24,404 nt of DNA from UMGS1502 sp045545435. Lineage in GTDB: Bacteria > Actinomycetota > Coriobacteriia > Coriobacteriales > Eggerthellaceae. Both the position numbers and the translations under genes were made by a program. Position 1 is the first letter of the stretch. Each line of letters opens with the position of its first letter. Of the stretch, positions 13,593 to 20,976 are shown piece after piece. Under the pieces are notes generated by a model. That model had not been told where the DNA came from. It was given only the letters and a program-made list of their open reading frames with translations, and did not search any database. Where the stretch lies: positions 1 through 24,404 of the forward strand of contig JAZQAV010000140.1 of NCBI GenBank assembly GCA_045545435.1. The letters run 5' to 3'.

Positions 13593-14675
13593 CTAAATAA
13601 CACCTCTCGGAATATTCCTTGCCGCACGCTTTAGCTGCGCTTGCGCATCGGAATCGGTTTCATATTTGCGTCGCCCGTGGGGGTACAGTTTCGCCTCAAG
13701 CTGCGCCACAAGTGCAGCCATCGCGCGCTGTGAGGCAAAAATGTCATTTGTGCAGGTCACAACCTCGTACCCTTCGTAAAGCAGCGCATTTCGCCGGCGA
13801 GCATCACGCTGCATCGCCTGCGTCCCTACGTGAAACGCGTCGCTGTCGTACTCGAGCACAAGGCGCTGTTTTGGCCAAACAAAATCACCGACGCAGAACG
13901 AGCGGTCGGCCATGCTGCGAGCAACGCTCCCAAGATTGATCCGATAGTTGAGGTACGCGCAAGGCAGGCCTTTGCCCCCGTGCTTGCGTGGCGTGAACAG
14001 TAACGAGGCAAGTTCGACCTCGCGCTCCGAAGCCGCCCCTTCAACCACCCAGCGAAGAGCCTGAAGAGCTCGACGCGATCCTTTTCTTCCTTTGGACCGC
14101 GCCAAAAACGTATGCAGGCGCTCTTTAGTCGTAAGCGCATAATGCACACCGCCCCTCCCTGAAGGCGAGCCGTGCTTAGACGCTAGATGGTATGTCGAGC
14201 AAAGGACCGACCCGCAAACTATGCTTTCCCGAAGGGTCAGAAAACTTGCGATTTCAAGAAAAGCCATCTCTGGCGAAACAACCAGCAGCCCATTCGGCAT
14301 TTGGCACACCGACCCCAAAGGAAGCGCGCCGTCCCACGTATGAACCCTGCACCTTGGTATAGAACGACGACCAAAACGCCTGTCCAAAAGAATGTCGATC
14401 AATCCGTCGGGACCAGCAAGCGAGGCGTCGCTCCCGGCGCTCCGACCGTCAGAGCTAGCAAGCGATGAACGAACATGCGAACCATTGGCGCCGGCCGACG
14501 AAGCAGTGAGAAAGCCCTTCTGCATCATCCCGTTGACCAGTGCGCCCGGGTTCTTAAGCTGCAGTTCTTCGCTTTCAACTACGCGATTGAGACGGCAGAA
14601 ATCAGGATGCGGCGCTAAGCGCGACATCGTCCAATAACGAAATGCAGAGGTATGACTTATCAGCACATTTTCCAT
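13593..14675 (-). CDS. DUF559-like PD-(D/E)XK endonuclease-domain protein, 360 aa
   Basis: The C-terminal third looks like a DUF559/Vsr-like nuclease fold. It has an acidic helix S-E217-R-E-V-E-L-A-S-L-L, then V-G-D264-F-V-W-P and L-V-L-E275-Y-D277-S, followed by H282, Q-x-D-x-x-R and a C-terminal strand of the Y-E-V-V-T-C-T type. The N-terminal two thirds (about 1-200) resemble the unnamed region found in actinobacterial proteins of this kind, sometimes grouped with AbiEi-like proteins. A Ser/Gly/Ala-rich insert lies at about 56-92. The start is unsure: the ATG at 14675 lies one base after GAGG, while the GTG at 14666 has a better spacing. It is a lone gene between two repeat clusters. Its target and role are not known. 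Confidence 0.65.
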   Translation of the reverse strand: MENVLISHTSAFRYWTMSRLAPHPDFCRLNRVVESEELQLKNPGALVNGMMQKGFLTASSAGANGSHVRSSLASSDGRSAGSDASLAGPDGLIDILLDRRFGRRSIPRCRVHTWDGALPLGSVCQMPNGLLVVSPEMAFLEIASFLTLRESIVCGSVLCSTYHLASKHGSPSGRGGVHYALTTKERLHTFLARSKGRKGSRRALQALRWVVEGAASEREVELASLLFTPRKHGGKGLPCAYLNYRINLGSVARSMADRSFCVGDFVWPKQRLVLEYDSDAFHVGTQAMQRDARRRNALLYEGYEVVTCTNDIFASQRAMAALVAQLEAKLYPHGRRKYETDSDAQAQLKRAARNIPRGVI

Positions 14676-14752
14676 GCCTCAATAATCTCAAAGCGTTCTT
14701 ACCGCCGCCAAACAAATTGTATGCAAGCGCCCTCCAAAAACCCAACAAAGAA

Positions 14753-14926
14753 GCGCCCGTTGCGGGCGATTCTAGCGAGCGAACGCTAAACGTTGCGCCC
14801 GTTGCGGGCAGATCTAGCGAGCGAGCAACTCTGGGAAGCGGCAACTCTAGCGAGCGGGCGCCAAACGTTGCGCCCGGCGCGAGCGGGCAACTCTGGGAAG
14901 CGGCAACTCTGGCGAGCGGGCGCCAA
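14753..14926. repeat. Compound tandem repeat: 2 x 42 bp then 2 x 62 bp
   Basis: GCGCCCGTTGCGGGC occurs at 14753 and 14795, and TCTAGCGAGCGA at 14771 and 14813, both 42 bases apart. A 39-base block beginning CAACTCTGGGAAGCGGCAAC occurs at 14826 and 14888 with one mismatch, 62 bases apart. GCCCG-TTG-CGGGC makes a short hairpin in each early unit. The cluster fills most of the spacer between the oxidoreductase beta gene and the endonuclease gene. I see no gene in 14676-14935. Confidence 0.85.
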
Positions 14927-14935
14927 GCGCAAAAA

Positions 14936-15853
14936 TTACGCCCAATGCGAGCGAATAAACTCCCACTTGGTATCGCGGCCGCTCACGGCACGCTCAAGCT
15001 CGTCATCGGTCATATGGCGGAAGCGCTTTTGACCGCGCAAATACGCTGTCACATCGGAGAACTCTTGCGGATTGCGATTGAGCTTGAAGGCGCCACCAGG
15101 AACACCGCTAACCTGCGAGCCTTCGAATTCGGCCAGGTACCACAAACCGCAGTCAACCGCTTCTTTTGCGATGTCGGCCGTCACATCGGTCGCATGGCCC
15201 CAACCCGTCGGACAGGGCGCCAGCACATGAAGGAAGCGCGTCCCTTTTACCGACTTGGCGCGCTCAACCTTATTGATGAAATCCTGCAAGTAGCCGATGG
15301 AAGCCGTGGCCGCATAGGGAATGTCGTGAGCTGCGACGATCTCGAACATGTTCTTCTTGTTTGTCAGGCACCCCTGCGCCGCCGACCCAACCGGCGTCGT
15401 CGTAGTTGAAGCGCCAAAAGGCGTAAGCGAGCTCTTTTGGATGCCCGTGTTCATATACGCTTCGTTGTCGTAGCAAATATACAGCACGTCATCGTTTCGA
15501 TCGATGGCACCCGAAAGCGCCTGAATGCCAATATCGGCCGTGCCACCGTCGCCAGCAAAGCCCACAACCGTGCAATCATCTGGCTTTATCCCCTGAGCGC
15601 GAAGTCCTGCCTCAATGCCGGAAAGCACGCTTGCGGTGGCCGCGAACGGCGTGATGATGGCGTTGTTTGCAAACGAAAGCTGCGGGAAATTGAAACCGAC
15701 TGCGCTCATGCAACCAGCGGGCAGCGCGCTTATGGCATGGGGCCCCAGCACCTTCAATGCCGCGCGCACCGCCAAAGCGCCGCCGCAACCAGCGCATGCT
15801 TTATGGCCGAAGAACAGCTCGTCGTTGGATATGGTGCGTGCGTTAACGGACAT
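14936..15853 (-). CDS. porB: 2-oxoacid:ferredoxin oxidoreductase beta subunit (TPP-binding), 305 aa
   Basis: This subunit holds thiamine pyrophosphate and a [4Fe-4S] cluster. The N-terminus H-K-A-C20-A-G-C23-G-G, C48 and C214-P-T-G-W supply the four cluster cysteines seen in PorB. G101-D-G-G and, 26 residues on, N130 fit the thiamine-diphosphate/Mg motif. The Y-D-N-E-A-Y-M-N-T-G-I-Q segment is strongly conserved in pyruvate:ferredoxin oxidoreductases. Its start overlaps the end of the alpha gene by 11 bases, so the two are translationally coupled. Pyruvate is the likeliest substrate, but related enzymes for 2-oxoisovalerate share these motifs. Confidence 0.92.
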   Translation of the reverse strand: MSVNARTISNDELFFGHKACAGCGGALAVRAALKVLGPHAISALPAGCMSAVGFNFPQLSFANNAIITPFAATASVLSGIEAGLRAQGIKPDDCTVVGFAGDGGTADIGIQALSGAIDRNDDVLYICYDNEAYMNTGIQKSSLTPFGASTTTTPVGSAAQGCLTNKKNMFEIVAAHDIPYAATASIGYLQDFINKVERAKSVKGTRFLHVLAPCPTGWGHATDVTADIAKEAVDCGLWYLAEFEGSQVSGVPGGAFKLNRNPQEFSDVTAYLRGQKRFRHMTDDELERAVSGRDTKWEFIRSHWA

Positions 15854-17171
15854 CGTCTACCCCCAAGAACGTCACGAACGGGACCTGATCGCCGCCTGCG
15901 GCCTGTGAAATGTATCCAACCTGATCGGCGCCTGCGGCCTGCGAATCGCCGGCAACCTGCGCGGCTCCTGCGGCCTGCGAACCACCTACGGCCTGCGCGC
16001 CATCAATGGAGCGCCCGTCGGCCGAAGCGTCCGCCACACGCTCAAGCGCGCCGAAAATGCTTGCCACCTGCGCGTGCGAAATGTCGTCGCCGCCCAAACC
16101 GCCAACAAAATCACGGGTTGGAACGCACAGCCCGGCGCGCATCAACGCCGAATTCACGTTCGTAAAAACCGTTCCCTCGGCGCCGAACGAAATATCTTTC
16201 TCGAGCACTCCGACAGCCTTCAAGGTTCCCGCCGCGCACAGCGCTCCCAGCACCTCGCCAATCTGCTCATAGGGGAACGGGCGCATGTAACGAATGCGCA
16301 GCATGCCCACGCGCGCACCCTGTGCGCGCAAGTCGTCCACAACATCGCGCACCAAACCCGCAATGGAGCCCAGTGTCACCACCACATATTCGGCGTCATC
16401 CAGACGGTACGGCTCCACCAAACCTGGATATGTTCGCCCGAACACCTGCGCGAATCGCTCCTCAACCTCGGCAATAACCTGCTGGGCGGCAACCATATCG
16501 TGGTGCGCGTAATACTTGTAGAAGCGATTGGTGGCAGGCCCCGCGGAATAGCCCATGTTTACGGGCTCATCAAAATCGAACTTGTTCGTCGTGCGATACG
16601 GCGGCAAGAATGCATCCGCCTGCGCATCGTCGGGCACATCCACCGTCTCGTAGGTATGCGTGAGGGCAAACCCATCAAGGTTCACCATAAAAGGCGTGCT
16701 CACACGCGGATCCTCGGCAATTGCATACGCCATAAGCGTTAAATCCAGCGCCTCTTGATTGTCAAGCGCATACGCCTGAATCCAACCGTGATCCAACAGC
16801 GCCAGCGAATCGCGCTGGTCGCCATAGATATTCCACGGAAGCGCCGTCGAACGGTTGGCGTTCATCATAACGATGGGGAAACGGCCGCCCGCTGCGTACG
16901 TAAGCACCTCGGCCATGTACAGCAAACCCTGGCTTGACGTGGCCGTAAACGTGCGCGCACCCGTAGCGGAAGCGCCCAATGCGCACGAGAGCGCCGAATG
17001 TTCCGACTCAACATGCAGGTACTCGGCCTTAAGCGTACCGTTGGCCACCATTTCGGAAAGCCGCTCGACAACCACCGTTTGCGGCGTAATAGGATAGGCG
17101 GAAATCACCTGCGGGCGCGCCAAGCGCACGCCTTCGGCCAATGCCTCATCACCCGAAAGAAAGCGTTTCAT
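15843..17171 (-). CDS. porA: 2-oxoacid:ferredoxin oxidoreductase alpha subunit, 442 aa
   Basis: This is the pyrimidine-binding half of the TPP enzyme. The N-terminus E-G-V-R-L-A-R-P-Q-V-I-S-A-Y-P-I-T-P-Q-T is the PorA signature, including the conserved Y-P-I-T-P-Q-T. Other landmarks are E-S-E-H-S-A, T-S-S-Q-G-L and the R-Y-M-R-P-F-P motif of domain II. The last 50 residues are an unusual Gln/Ala/Gly-rich tail built of three 12-residue repeats (S-Q-A-A-G-x-x-Q-V). The ATG at 17171 abuts the stop of the gamma-delta gene (TAAATG), and the 3' end overlaps the beta gene, so the operon order is gamma-delta, alpha, beta. Confidence 0.93.
   Translation of the reverse strand: MKRFLSGDEALAEGVRLARPQVISAYPITPQTVVVERLSEMVANGTLKAEYLHVESEHSALSCALGASATGARTFTATSSQGLLYMAEVLTYAAGGRFPIVMMNANRSTALPWNIYGDQRDSLALLDHGWIQAYALDNQEALDLTLMAYAIAEDPRVSTPFMVNLDGFALTHTYETVDVPDDAQADAFLPPYRTTNKFDFDEPVNMGYSAGPATNRFYKYYAHHDMVAAQQVIAEVEERFAQVFGRTYPGLVEPYRLDDAEYVVVTLGSIAGLVRDVVDDLRAQGARVGMLRIRYMRPFPYEQIGEVLGALCAAGTLKAVGVLEKDISFGAEGTVFTNVNSALMRAGLCVPTRDFVGGLGGDDISHAQVASIFGALERVADASADGRSIDGAQAVGGSQAAGAAQVAGDSQAAGADQVGYISQAAGGDQVPFVTFLGVDDVR
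15873..15980 (-). repeat. Three 36-bp repeats encoding the C-terminal tail of the alpha subunit
   Basis: Three consecutive 12-codon units (15980-15945, 15944-15909, 15908-15873) encode S-Q-A-A-G-A-A-Q-V-A-G-D, S-Q-A-A-G-A-D-Q-V-G-Y-I and S-Q-A-A-G-G-D-Q-V-P-F-V. A partial, more diverged unit (A-Q-A-V-G-G) precedes them. The tail lies beyond the normal end of the family. Confidence 0.85.
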
Positions 17172-18377
17172 TTACGCCTGCACCTCGCTTTCGTTCGCAT
17201 GTTGTTGCACAGAATCTGCTTCGGTGGCACTGGCGACCGCCGCTTCGGCGATAAGCGCCTCGGGTTCGCCGATCATCGAGATAGCACCGAACTTGCACGC
17301 CCTTACGCACATGCCGCAGCCCTTGCAGAAATCGTAATCGATGGCAACACCAACGGGACGTTTTCCCTGCTTAGGTGTTACCTTGAAGATGGCCCCATCC
17401 GGACAATACATATAACATTGCAAACAACCGGTGCATTTGCCCTCGTCAACAACGGGGCGGATGTTGCGCCAACCTGCATTCTTGTCAACCAAATGACCCG
17501 CGGTAAAACACGTTGAACGCGCGAATTCTGCAGGGTCCAGCTCGTCGTTTCGAAGTGTGGGAATATGCTGCGCCTCACGCTCGGAAAGCGGGTGTGCCGT
17601 TAAAGCAGCCGCGAGAGCGGCGGCATCTGCGGCAACCTCGGCAGAATCAGCAGCACCAGCGTTGGCAACGCCAGCCCCGCCGGCCTCGGCGGCAACGCCA
17701 GCAGCACCAGCGTTGGCAACGCCAGCCCCGCCAACCTCGACGGCTGCGACCTCGGCGGCAACGTCAGCCCCGCCGGCCTCGGCGGCATTCGCGCCAGCGT
17801 TAGTAGCGCCAACAGCTGCTCCGCCCGCAATCGCAGCCGTTACCTCAGCAAACGCAGCATCAACGATGCGCTTGTTGGCATCGTGCAGGCGCTTGTCCAT
17901 GTAGCCCGCAATGGCGCGTTTTACCTGAGCAATATCAAGCACCCCAAAGGCGGCGAGCGCCCCCAGGAAAACGGTGTTGGGAATGGGGCGTCCCAAAATC
18001 TCGCTTGAAATACGATTTGCGTCGATCGCGATAATGCGCAGCGCTTCGTCTGGGCGCCCATCAGCAAGCTCTTCCGCCGTCTTTTGCGTGTTCACCAGCA
18101 CGCGCCCATCGGGCTTAAGCTCATCCTCCCACGCACCGCCAAACAGCGTGTCGTCCAAATACACCACGTAATCGGCCTTTTTTATAGCGCTGCGGTCGCC
18201 AATAGGCGCCGCGCTTATTTTCGTAAACGCCCGCATGGGCGCGCCGCGACGCTCGGGACCAAACGATGGAAACGCCAGCGCGTACGCCGCATCATCAAGC
18301 GAAGCCGCCGCCCCCAACAAGCGCGCAGCCGTGAAAGCGCCCTGGCCACCGCGGCCGTGCCACAGAATTTCGATCAT
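17172..18377 (-). CDS. 2-oxoacid:ferredoxin oxidoreductase gamma-delta fusion, 401 aa
   Basis: Residues 1-180 are a PorG-type gamma domain starting I-L-W-H-G-R-G-G-Q-G-A-F-T-A-A, with the S-F-G-P-E-R-R-G-A-P-M-R motif. The C-terminal part (about 265-380) is a PorD-like ferredoxin domain with two CxxCxxCxxxC sets, C-T-G-C-L-Q-C-Y-M-Y-C and C-K-G-C-G-M-C-V-R-A-C, for two [4Fe-4S] clusters that pass electrons to ferredoxin. An Ala/Gly/Val-rich linker of about 80 residues joins them. I start it at the ATG at 18377, seven bases after AAGGGG; a 10-codon upstream extension is unconserved. It is the first gene of the operon. Confidence 0.92.
   Translation of the reverse strand: MIEILWHGRGGQGAFTAARLLGAAASLDDAAYALAFPSFGPERRGAPMRAFTKISAAPIGDRSAIKKADYVVYLDDTLFGGAWEDELKPDGRVLVNTQKTAEELADGRPDEALRIIAIDANRISSEILGRPIPNTVFLGALAAFGVLDIAQVKRAIAGYMDKRLHDANKRIVDAAFAEVTAAIAGGAAVGATNAGANAAEAGGADVAAEVAAVEVGGAGVANAGAAGVAAEAGGAGVANAGAADSAEVAADAAALAAALTAHPLSEREAQHIPTLRNDELDPAEFARSTCFTAGHLVDKNAGWRNIRPVVDEGKCTGCLQCYMYCPDGAIFKVTPKQGKRPVGVAIDYDFCKGCGMCVRACKFGAISMIGEPEALIAEAAVASATEADSVQQHANESEVQA
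17650..17751 (-). repeat. Two 51-bp repeats in the gamma-delta linker
   Basis: A block starting at 17650 recurs at 17701. The first 32 bases are identical and the remainder is similar. It encodes G-G-A-G-V-A-N-A-G-A-A twice with a 17-residue period. Flanking linker codons are lower-identity variants of the same Ala/Gly theme. Confidence 0.85.
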
Positions 18378-18382
18378 GGAAG

Positions 18383-18427
18383 AACCCCTTCCCTTCTTTT
18401 GCCACATTCAAGTATAGCGAAGGGGTT
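18383..18427 (-). promoter_or_regulatory. Putative promoter of the oxidoreductase operon, bracketed by a 9-bp inverted repeat
   Basis: On the minus strand, TATACT (18417-18412) lies 34 bases upstream of the ATG at 18377. TTCAGA is a weak -35 with a 16-base spacer. AACCCCTTC (18383-18391) and GAAGGGGTT (18419-18427) form a perfect inverted repeat around the -10. The inner arm contains the ribosome-binding site. The dyad could be an operator. Confidence 0.5.
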
Positions 18428-18495
18428 GTTGTTCTGAAGCGTTTTATACGCAATCGGAAGAACTGCGGGGCGAATCTCAAGCAGCGAACTCATTG

Positions 18496-18537
18496 CAACA
18501 AAAATGACGGCAGAGAGTCGCTTCCCCTGCCGTCATT
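18496..18537 (-). terminator. Strong terminator of the LRR/YD-repeat gene
   Basis: AATGACGGCAG (18503-18513) pairs perfectly with CTGCCGTCATT (18527-18537) around a 13-base loop. On the minus strand the stem runs into TTTTTGTTG. It lies about 175 bases after the stop at 18713 and insulates the oxidoreductase operon from it. Confidence 0.8.
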
Positions 18538-18589
18538 CGTTTATTAGCCTCAAACGCGTCTTTGCTTTATGTGCGCGCCCCTGTCAACT

Positions 18590-18661
18590 GCACGCTATCT
18601 CGCCCGCACGTATCGCCTTATCGGTGTGCGCTATCTCACTCTCGCGCATAGCCTTTTCGGC
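18590..18661. repeat. Two 36-bp tandem repeats downstream of the LRR/YD-repeat gene
   Basis: GCACGCTATCTC at 18590 and GTGCGCTATCTC at 18626 begin two 36-base units that also share C...CGC and GCCTT-TCGG blocks. Roughly 26 of 36 positions agree. The repeat lies between the gene's stop codon and its terminator. Confidence 0.65.
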
Positions 18662-18712
18662 AGCGCGTGGACTAATTCCCCCACGCGAAGCTTCCGTTAT
18701 CAGCAGTCGCGC

Positions 18713-20575
18713 TTAGTGCATATACGGCCTGCCTGACAAGTAGTACATCGTCCCTGTTTGCGCGAACACCTCATCCGCTGCAAACTTCTGGTTGAAGGGA
18801 ACAATGACCCCTTCGTAACCGTCAACGCCCGTCATGTTTATAAATACCGAGGGCAAAACGCCTGCATCGCTCTTAGTGAAGACCCTGCTGTACTTATAGG
18901 TCGCGAGACCTGTGTTGTAGTTCGTATTGGCTGGGAATGTTGGGTTCTCGATGGTCCTCTTTACCAAGTTGCCGTTCGAATCGTATTCGTACGTCGCAGT
19001 TCCCACAACGCTTCCATCAGAGCTAATCGTTTGAGCTTGCGAGACCTTCCCCGTATCGCCGTAAGTAAACACAACATCGTAGTTAAGAGAAGGGGTGTCA
19101 CCACTCACATAGTGGCGGGTTGTGCATCTGCCCGAAACATCGTATTCGAAGGAATAGTACGTGCTGTTGCCGTCAAAGGTAATTTTCTCAACCGCACCGG
19201 CATCGTTGTACGAGATGGTCATATACGACTTGCCCGAACTCTTGGAGCTCACGCCCACCAATTTACCTGCGTCATTGTAAGAGAAACGATAGGAATCAGA
19301 AGTTTCCTGGCGACCATTTTTATCGTAGCTGTAATAGTAACGAGTCATGCTACCTGAATTGTACTTGCTGGTATACATATTCAGTAGACCATTGTCGTCG
19401 TACGCGAAACCATACGTCGTCGCGTTGTAAGAAGTGTATCCCCGAGAGTTCGTGCTCGAAGAGGACTTGTCGACCCACGTAACCTGACCAGCGTCTCCAT
19501 AGGTATACGTATACGTATCGTAATTCAAATATGACATCGACGGATTCACGCTTTGCCGCGCGTGCCACGTCAGCTGGTTCTCGTTGTTGTAAGTAAAGTT
19601 ATACACATCGGTGGAGTTGTTGCCGATGCTTCCCATATTCGGGACCGCGACACTATGGGCGCCAGTAATGGTCGCTTCGGTAATTAACCATTGCTCGCGC
19701 AGGTTCGTACCCTCAATTCCGGTAACATCAACTTCGGAATTAACCTCAAGCGCCTCCAGGCTTTTTGCACCCGAAATATCTAGTTCGGTGAGCTTGGTTA
19801 AGTTAAAGGCTGCTGACTTCAGGTTTTCGCACCCGCTGATATTCACCGAGGCCAGCGACGATCCCGTTGCGTCAAGCGTTTTGATAGCGCGGTTATGCGA
19901 CAAATCGAGGCTTTCCACTGAAGTACCATTGATAGCGAGGTTTTCGAGGTTGCCATTTTTCGAAACGTCCAGAGTCTCAAGATACTTGCATCCCGAGAGG
20001 TTAAGCGTCCTCAAATTCGGCAGCAGCTCGATACCTTTGAGGTCTTCGATTTCGGAGTCGGTTAAATCGAGCTTGGTTACATTTTTTGCCTCGTCGCGCG
20101 AAAGCTTGCCATCATGATCGCTGTCATAGCCCTTGGTGATGGCCGTACGCAACGTCTCGTCAGGGAACGTGTTGCTATCAATGTTATACGGCGACAAGAA
20201 CACGGCGTACACCACCGCGGCAACCACCGCCACAACAGCCGCCGCGGCAACGCCGAGAATGATCTTGCCGTTTTTCTTGCGCTGAGGCGTTGCAGCAACC
20301 GGAGTTATCGGGGTGGCAGCGGCTTGCTCACCTGCGACGGCACCCGCAGCGACACCGGCAGAAGCGACGGCGCCCGCAACAGCTTCGTTTGGCGCAGCGG
20401 CATCACTTGGCGCAGGAGCCTCGCTAGTCGAAGCGCTGTCGTTCGCCGCATCGGCTTCGCCTACCTGCGCCGCCTCATTTACAACGGCGCTTTCGCCTAC
20501 CGAAAGCTTGGTGCCGCAATATTTGCAGAACGCCGCATTATCGGGAATCTCTTTCCCGCATTCAGGACAGAACAT
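18713..20575 (-). CDS. Membrane-anchored zinc-ribbon / EF-hand / leucine-rich-repeat / YD-repeat protein, 620 aa
   Basis: The N-terminus is a zinc ribbon (C3-P-E-C6, C17-K-Y-C20). A disordered Ala/Glu/Pro/Ser-rich stretch (25-98) and basic R-K-K-N-G-K precede one membrane helix (104-127), so by the positive-inside rule the N-terminus is cytoplasmic. Outside, an EF-hand loop D151-S-D-H-D-G-K-L-S-R-D-E162 is followed by leucine-rich repeats (about 166-300; L-x-x-L-x-L-S-x-x/C-x-x-L). About nine YD repeats of the Y-x-Y-D-x-x-G-x form follow (330-570). The ATG at 20575 has an AGGAGGGG site. It likely displays a binding surface on the cell. No catalytic domain or toxin tip is visible. The Tyr/Ser/Thr-rich composition differs from the neighbouring genes. 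Confidence 0.85.
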   Translation of the reverse strand: MFCPECGKEIPDNAAFCKYCGTKLSVGESAVVNEAAQVGEADAANDSASTSEAPAPSDAAAPNEAVAGAVASAGVAAGAVAGEQAAATPITPVAATPQRKKNGKIILGVAAAAVVAVVAAVVYAVFLSPYNIDSNTFPDETLRTAITKGYDSDHDGKLSRDEAKNVTKLDLTDSEIEDLKGIELLPNLRTLNLSGCKYLETLDVSKNGNLENLAINGTSVESLDLSHNRAIKTLDATGSSLASVNISGCENLKSAAFNLTKLTELDISGAKSLEALEVNSEVDVTGIEGTNLREQWLITEATITGAHSVAVPNMGSIGNNSTDVYNFTYNNENQLTWHARQSVNPSMSYLNYDTYTYTYGDAGQVTWVDKSSSSTNSRGYTSYNATTYGFAYDDNGLLNMYTSKYNSGSMTRYYYSYDKNGRQETSDSYRFSYNDAGKLVGVSSKSSGKSYMTISYNDAGAVEKITFDGNSTYYSFEYDVSGRCTTRHYVSGDTPSLNYDVVFTYGDTGKVSQAQTISSDGSVVGTATYEYDSNGNLVKRTIENPTFPANTNYNTGLATYKYSRVFTKSDAGVLPSVFINMTGVDGYEGVIVPFNQKFAADEVFAQTGTMYYLSGRPYMH

Positions 20576-20923
20576 AACCCCTCCTATCTCTTTTTATTTG
20601 GTCAACCGCAGTATAGTCACTTTGGCTAACTATTTATTGCGCAACTTTTTACAGAAGTCACGTGTCTCGCAACGCGGCCTTGCGCCCCATCAAACGACGA
20701 GCTTTTGCATCAGGGTATTTGCAGCTTTGTTGTCCGGACACCCCCCCAACCGTAATGCCTCAGTCGCCAACCCGTTCACCCGTTGACCCTGCGAAAGCAT
20801 TGCCGCGAAAAATTCACTCGTGCATTTAGGGTTTCGTTGCTGCAAGCGCATCCCGCACCGCACGAATCGAGCAACGTAAATCTTGCCGAGCGGGAGCTTG
20901 GGTCAACAAAAGCCCCAGAACAC
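20576..20923. other. Spacer upstream of the LRR/YD gene, with a possible promoter
   Basis: On the minus strand, a TATACT -10 (20615-20610) lies 35 bases before the start codon, with no good -35. The rest (20616-20923) has no supported gene. It contains a C-run (about 20739-20746) and short dyads such as TCGTGC...GCACGA, but nothing I can name. Confidence 0.5.
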
Positions 20924-20953
20924 AAAAAAGCCGACCCAAACGGGTCGGCTTTT
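20924..20953 (-). terminator. Strong (bidirectional) terminator of the CoA ligase/LysR-like operon
   Basis: AAAAGCCGACCC (20926-20937) pairs perfectly with GGGTCGGCTTTT (20942-20953) around a 4-base AAAC loop. On the minus strand the stem runs into a T-tract (20929-20924). It lies 24 bases after the stop at 20977. Confidence 0.92.
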
Positions 20954-20976
20954 AAACGGATGCAACTTACTTCAAA

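Noticed and set aside
14753..14926. Mobile-element ends or attachment site
   Set aside because: There are direct repeats but no integrase, transposase or tRNA target nearby. The pattern fits local tandem duplication better.
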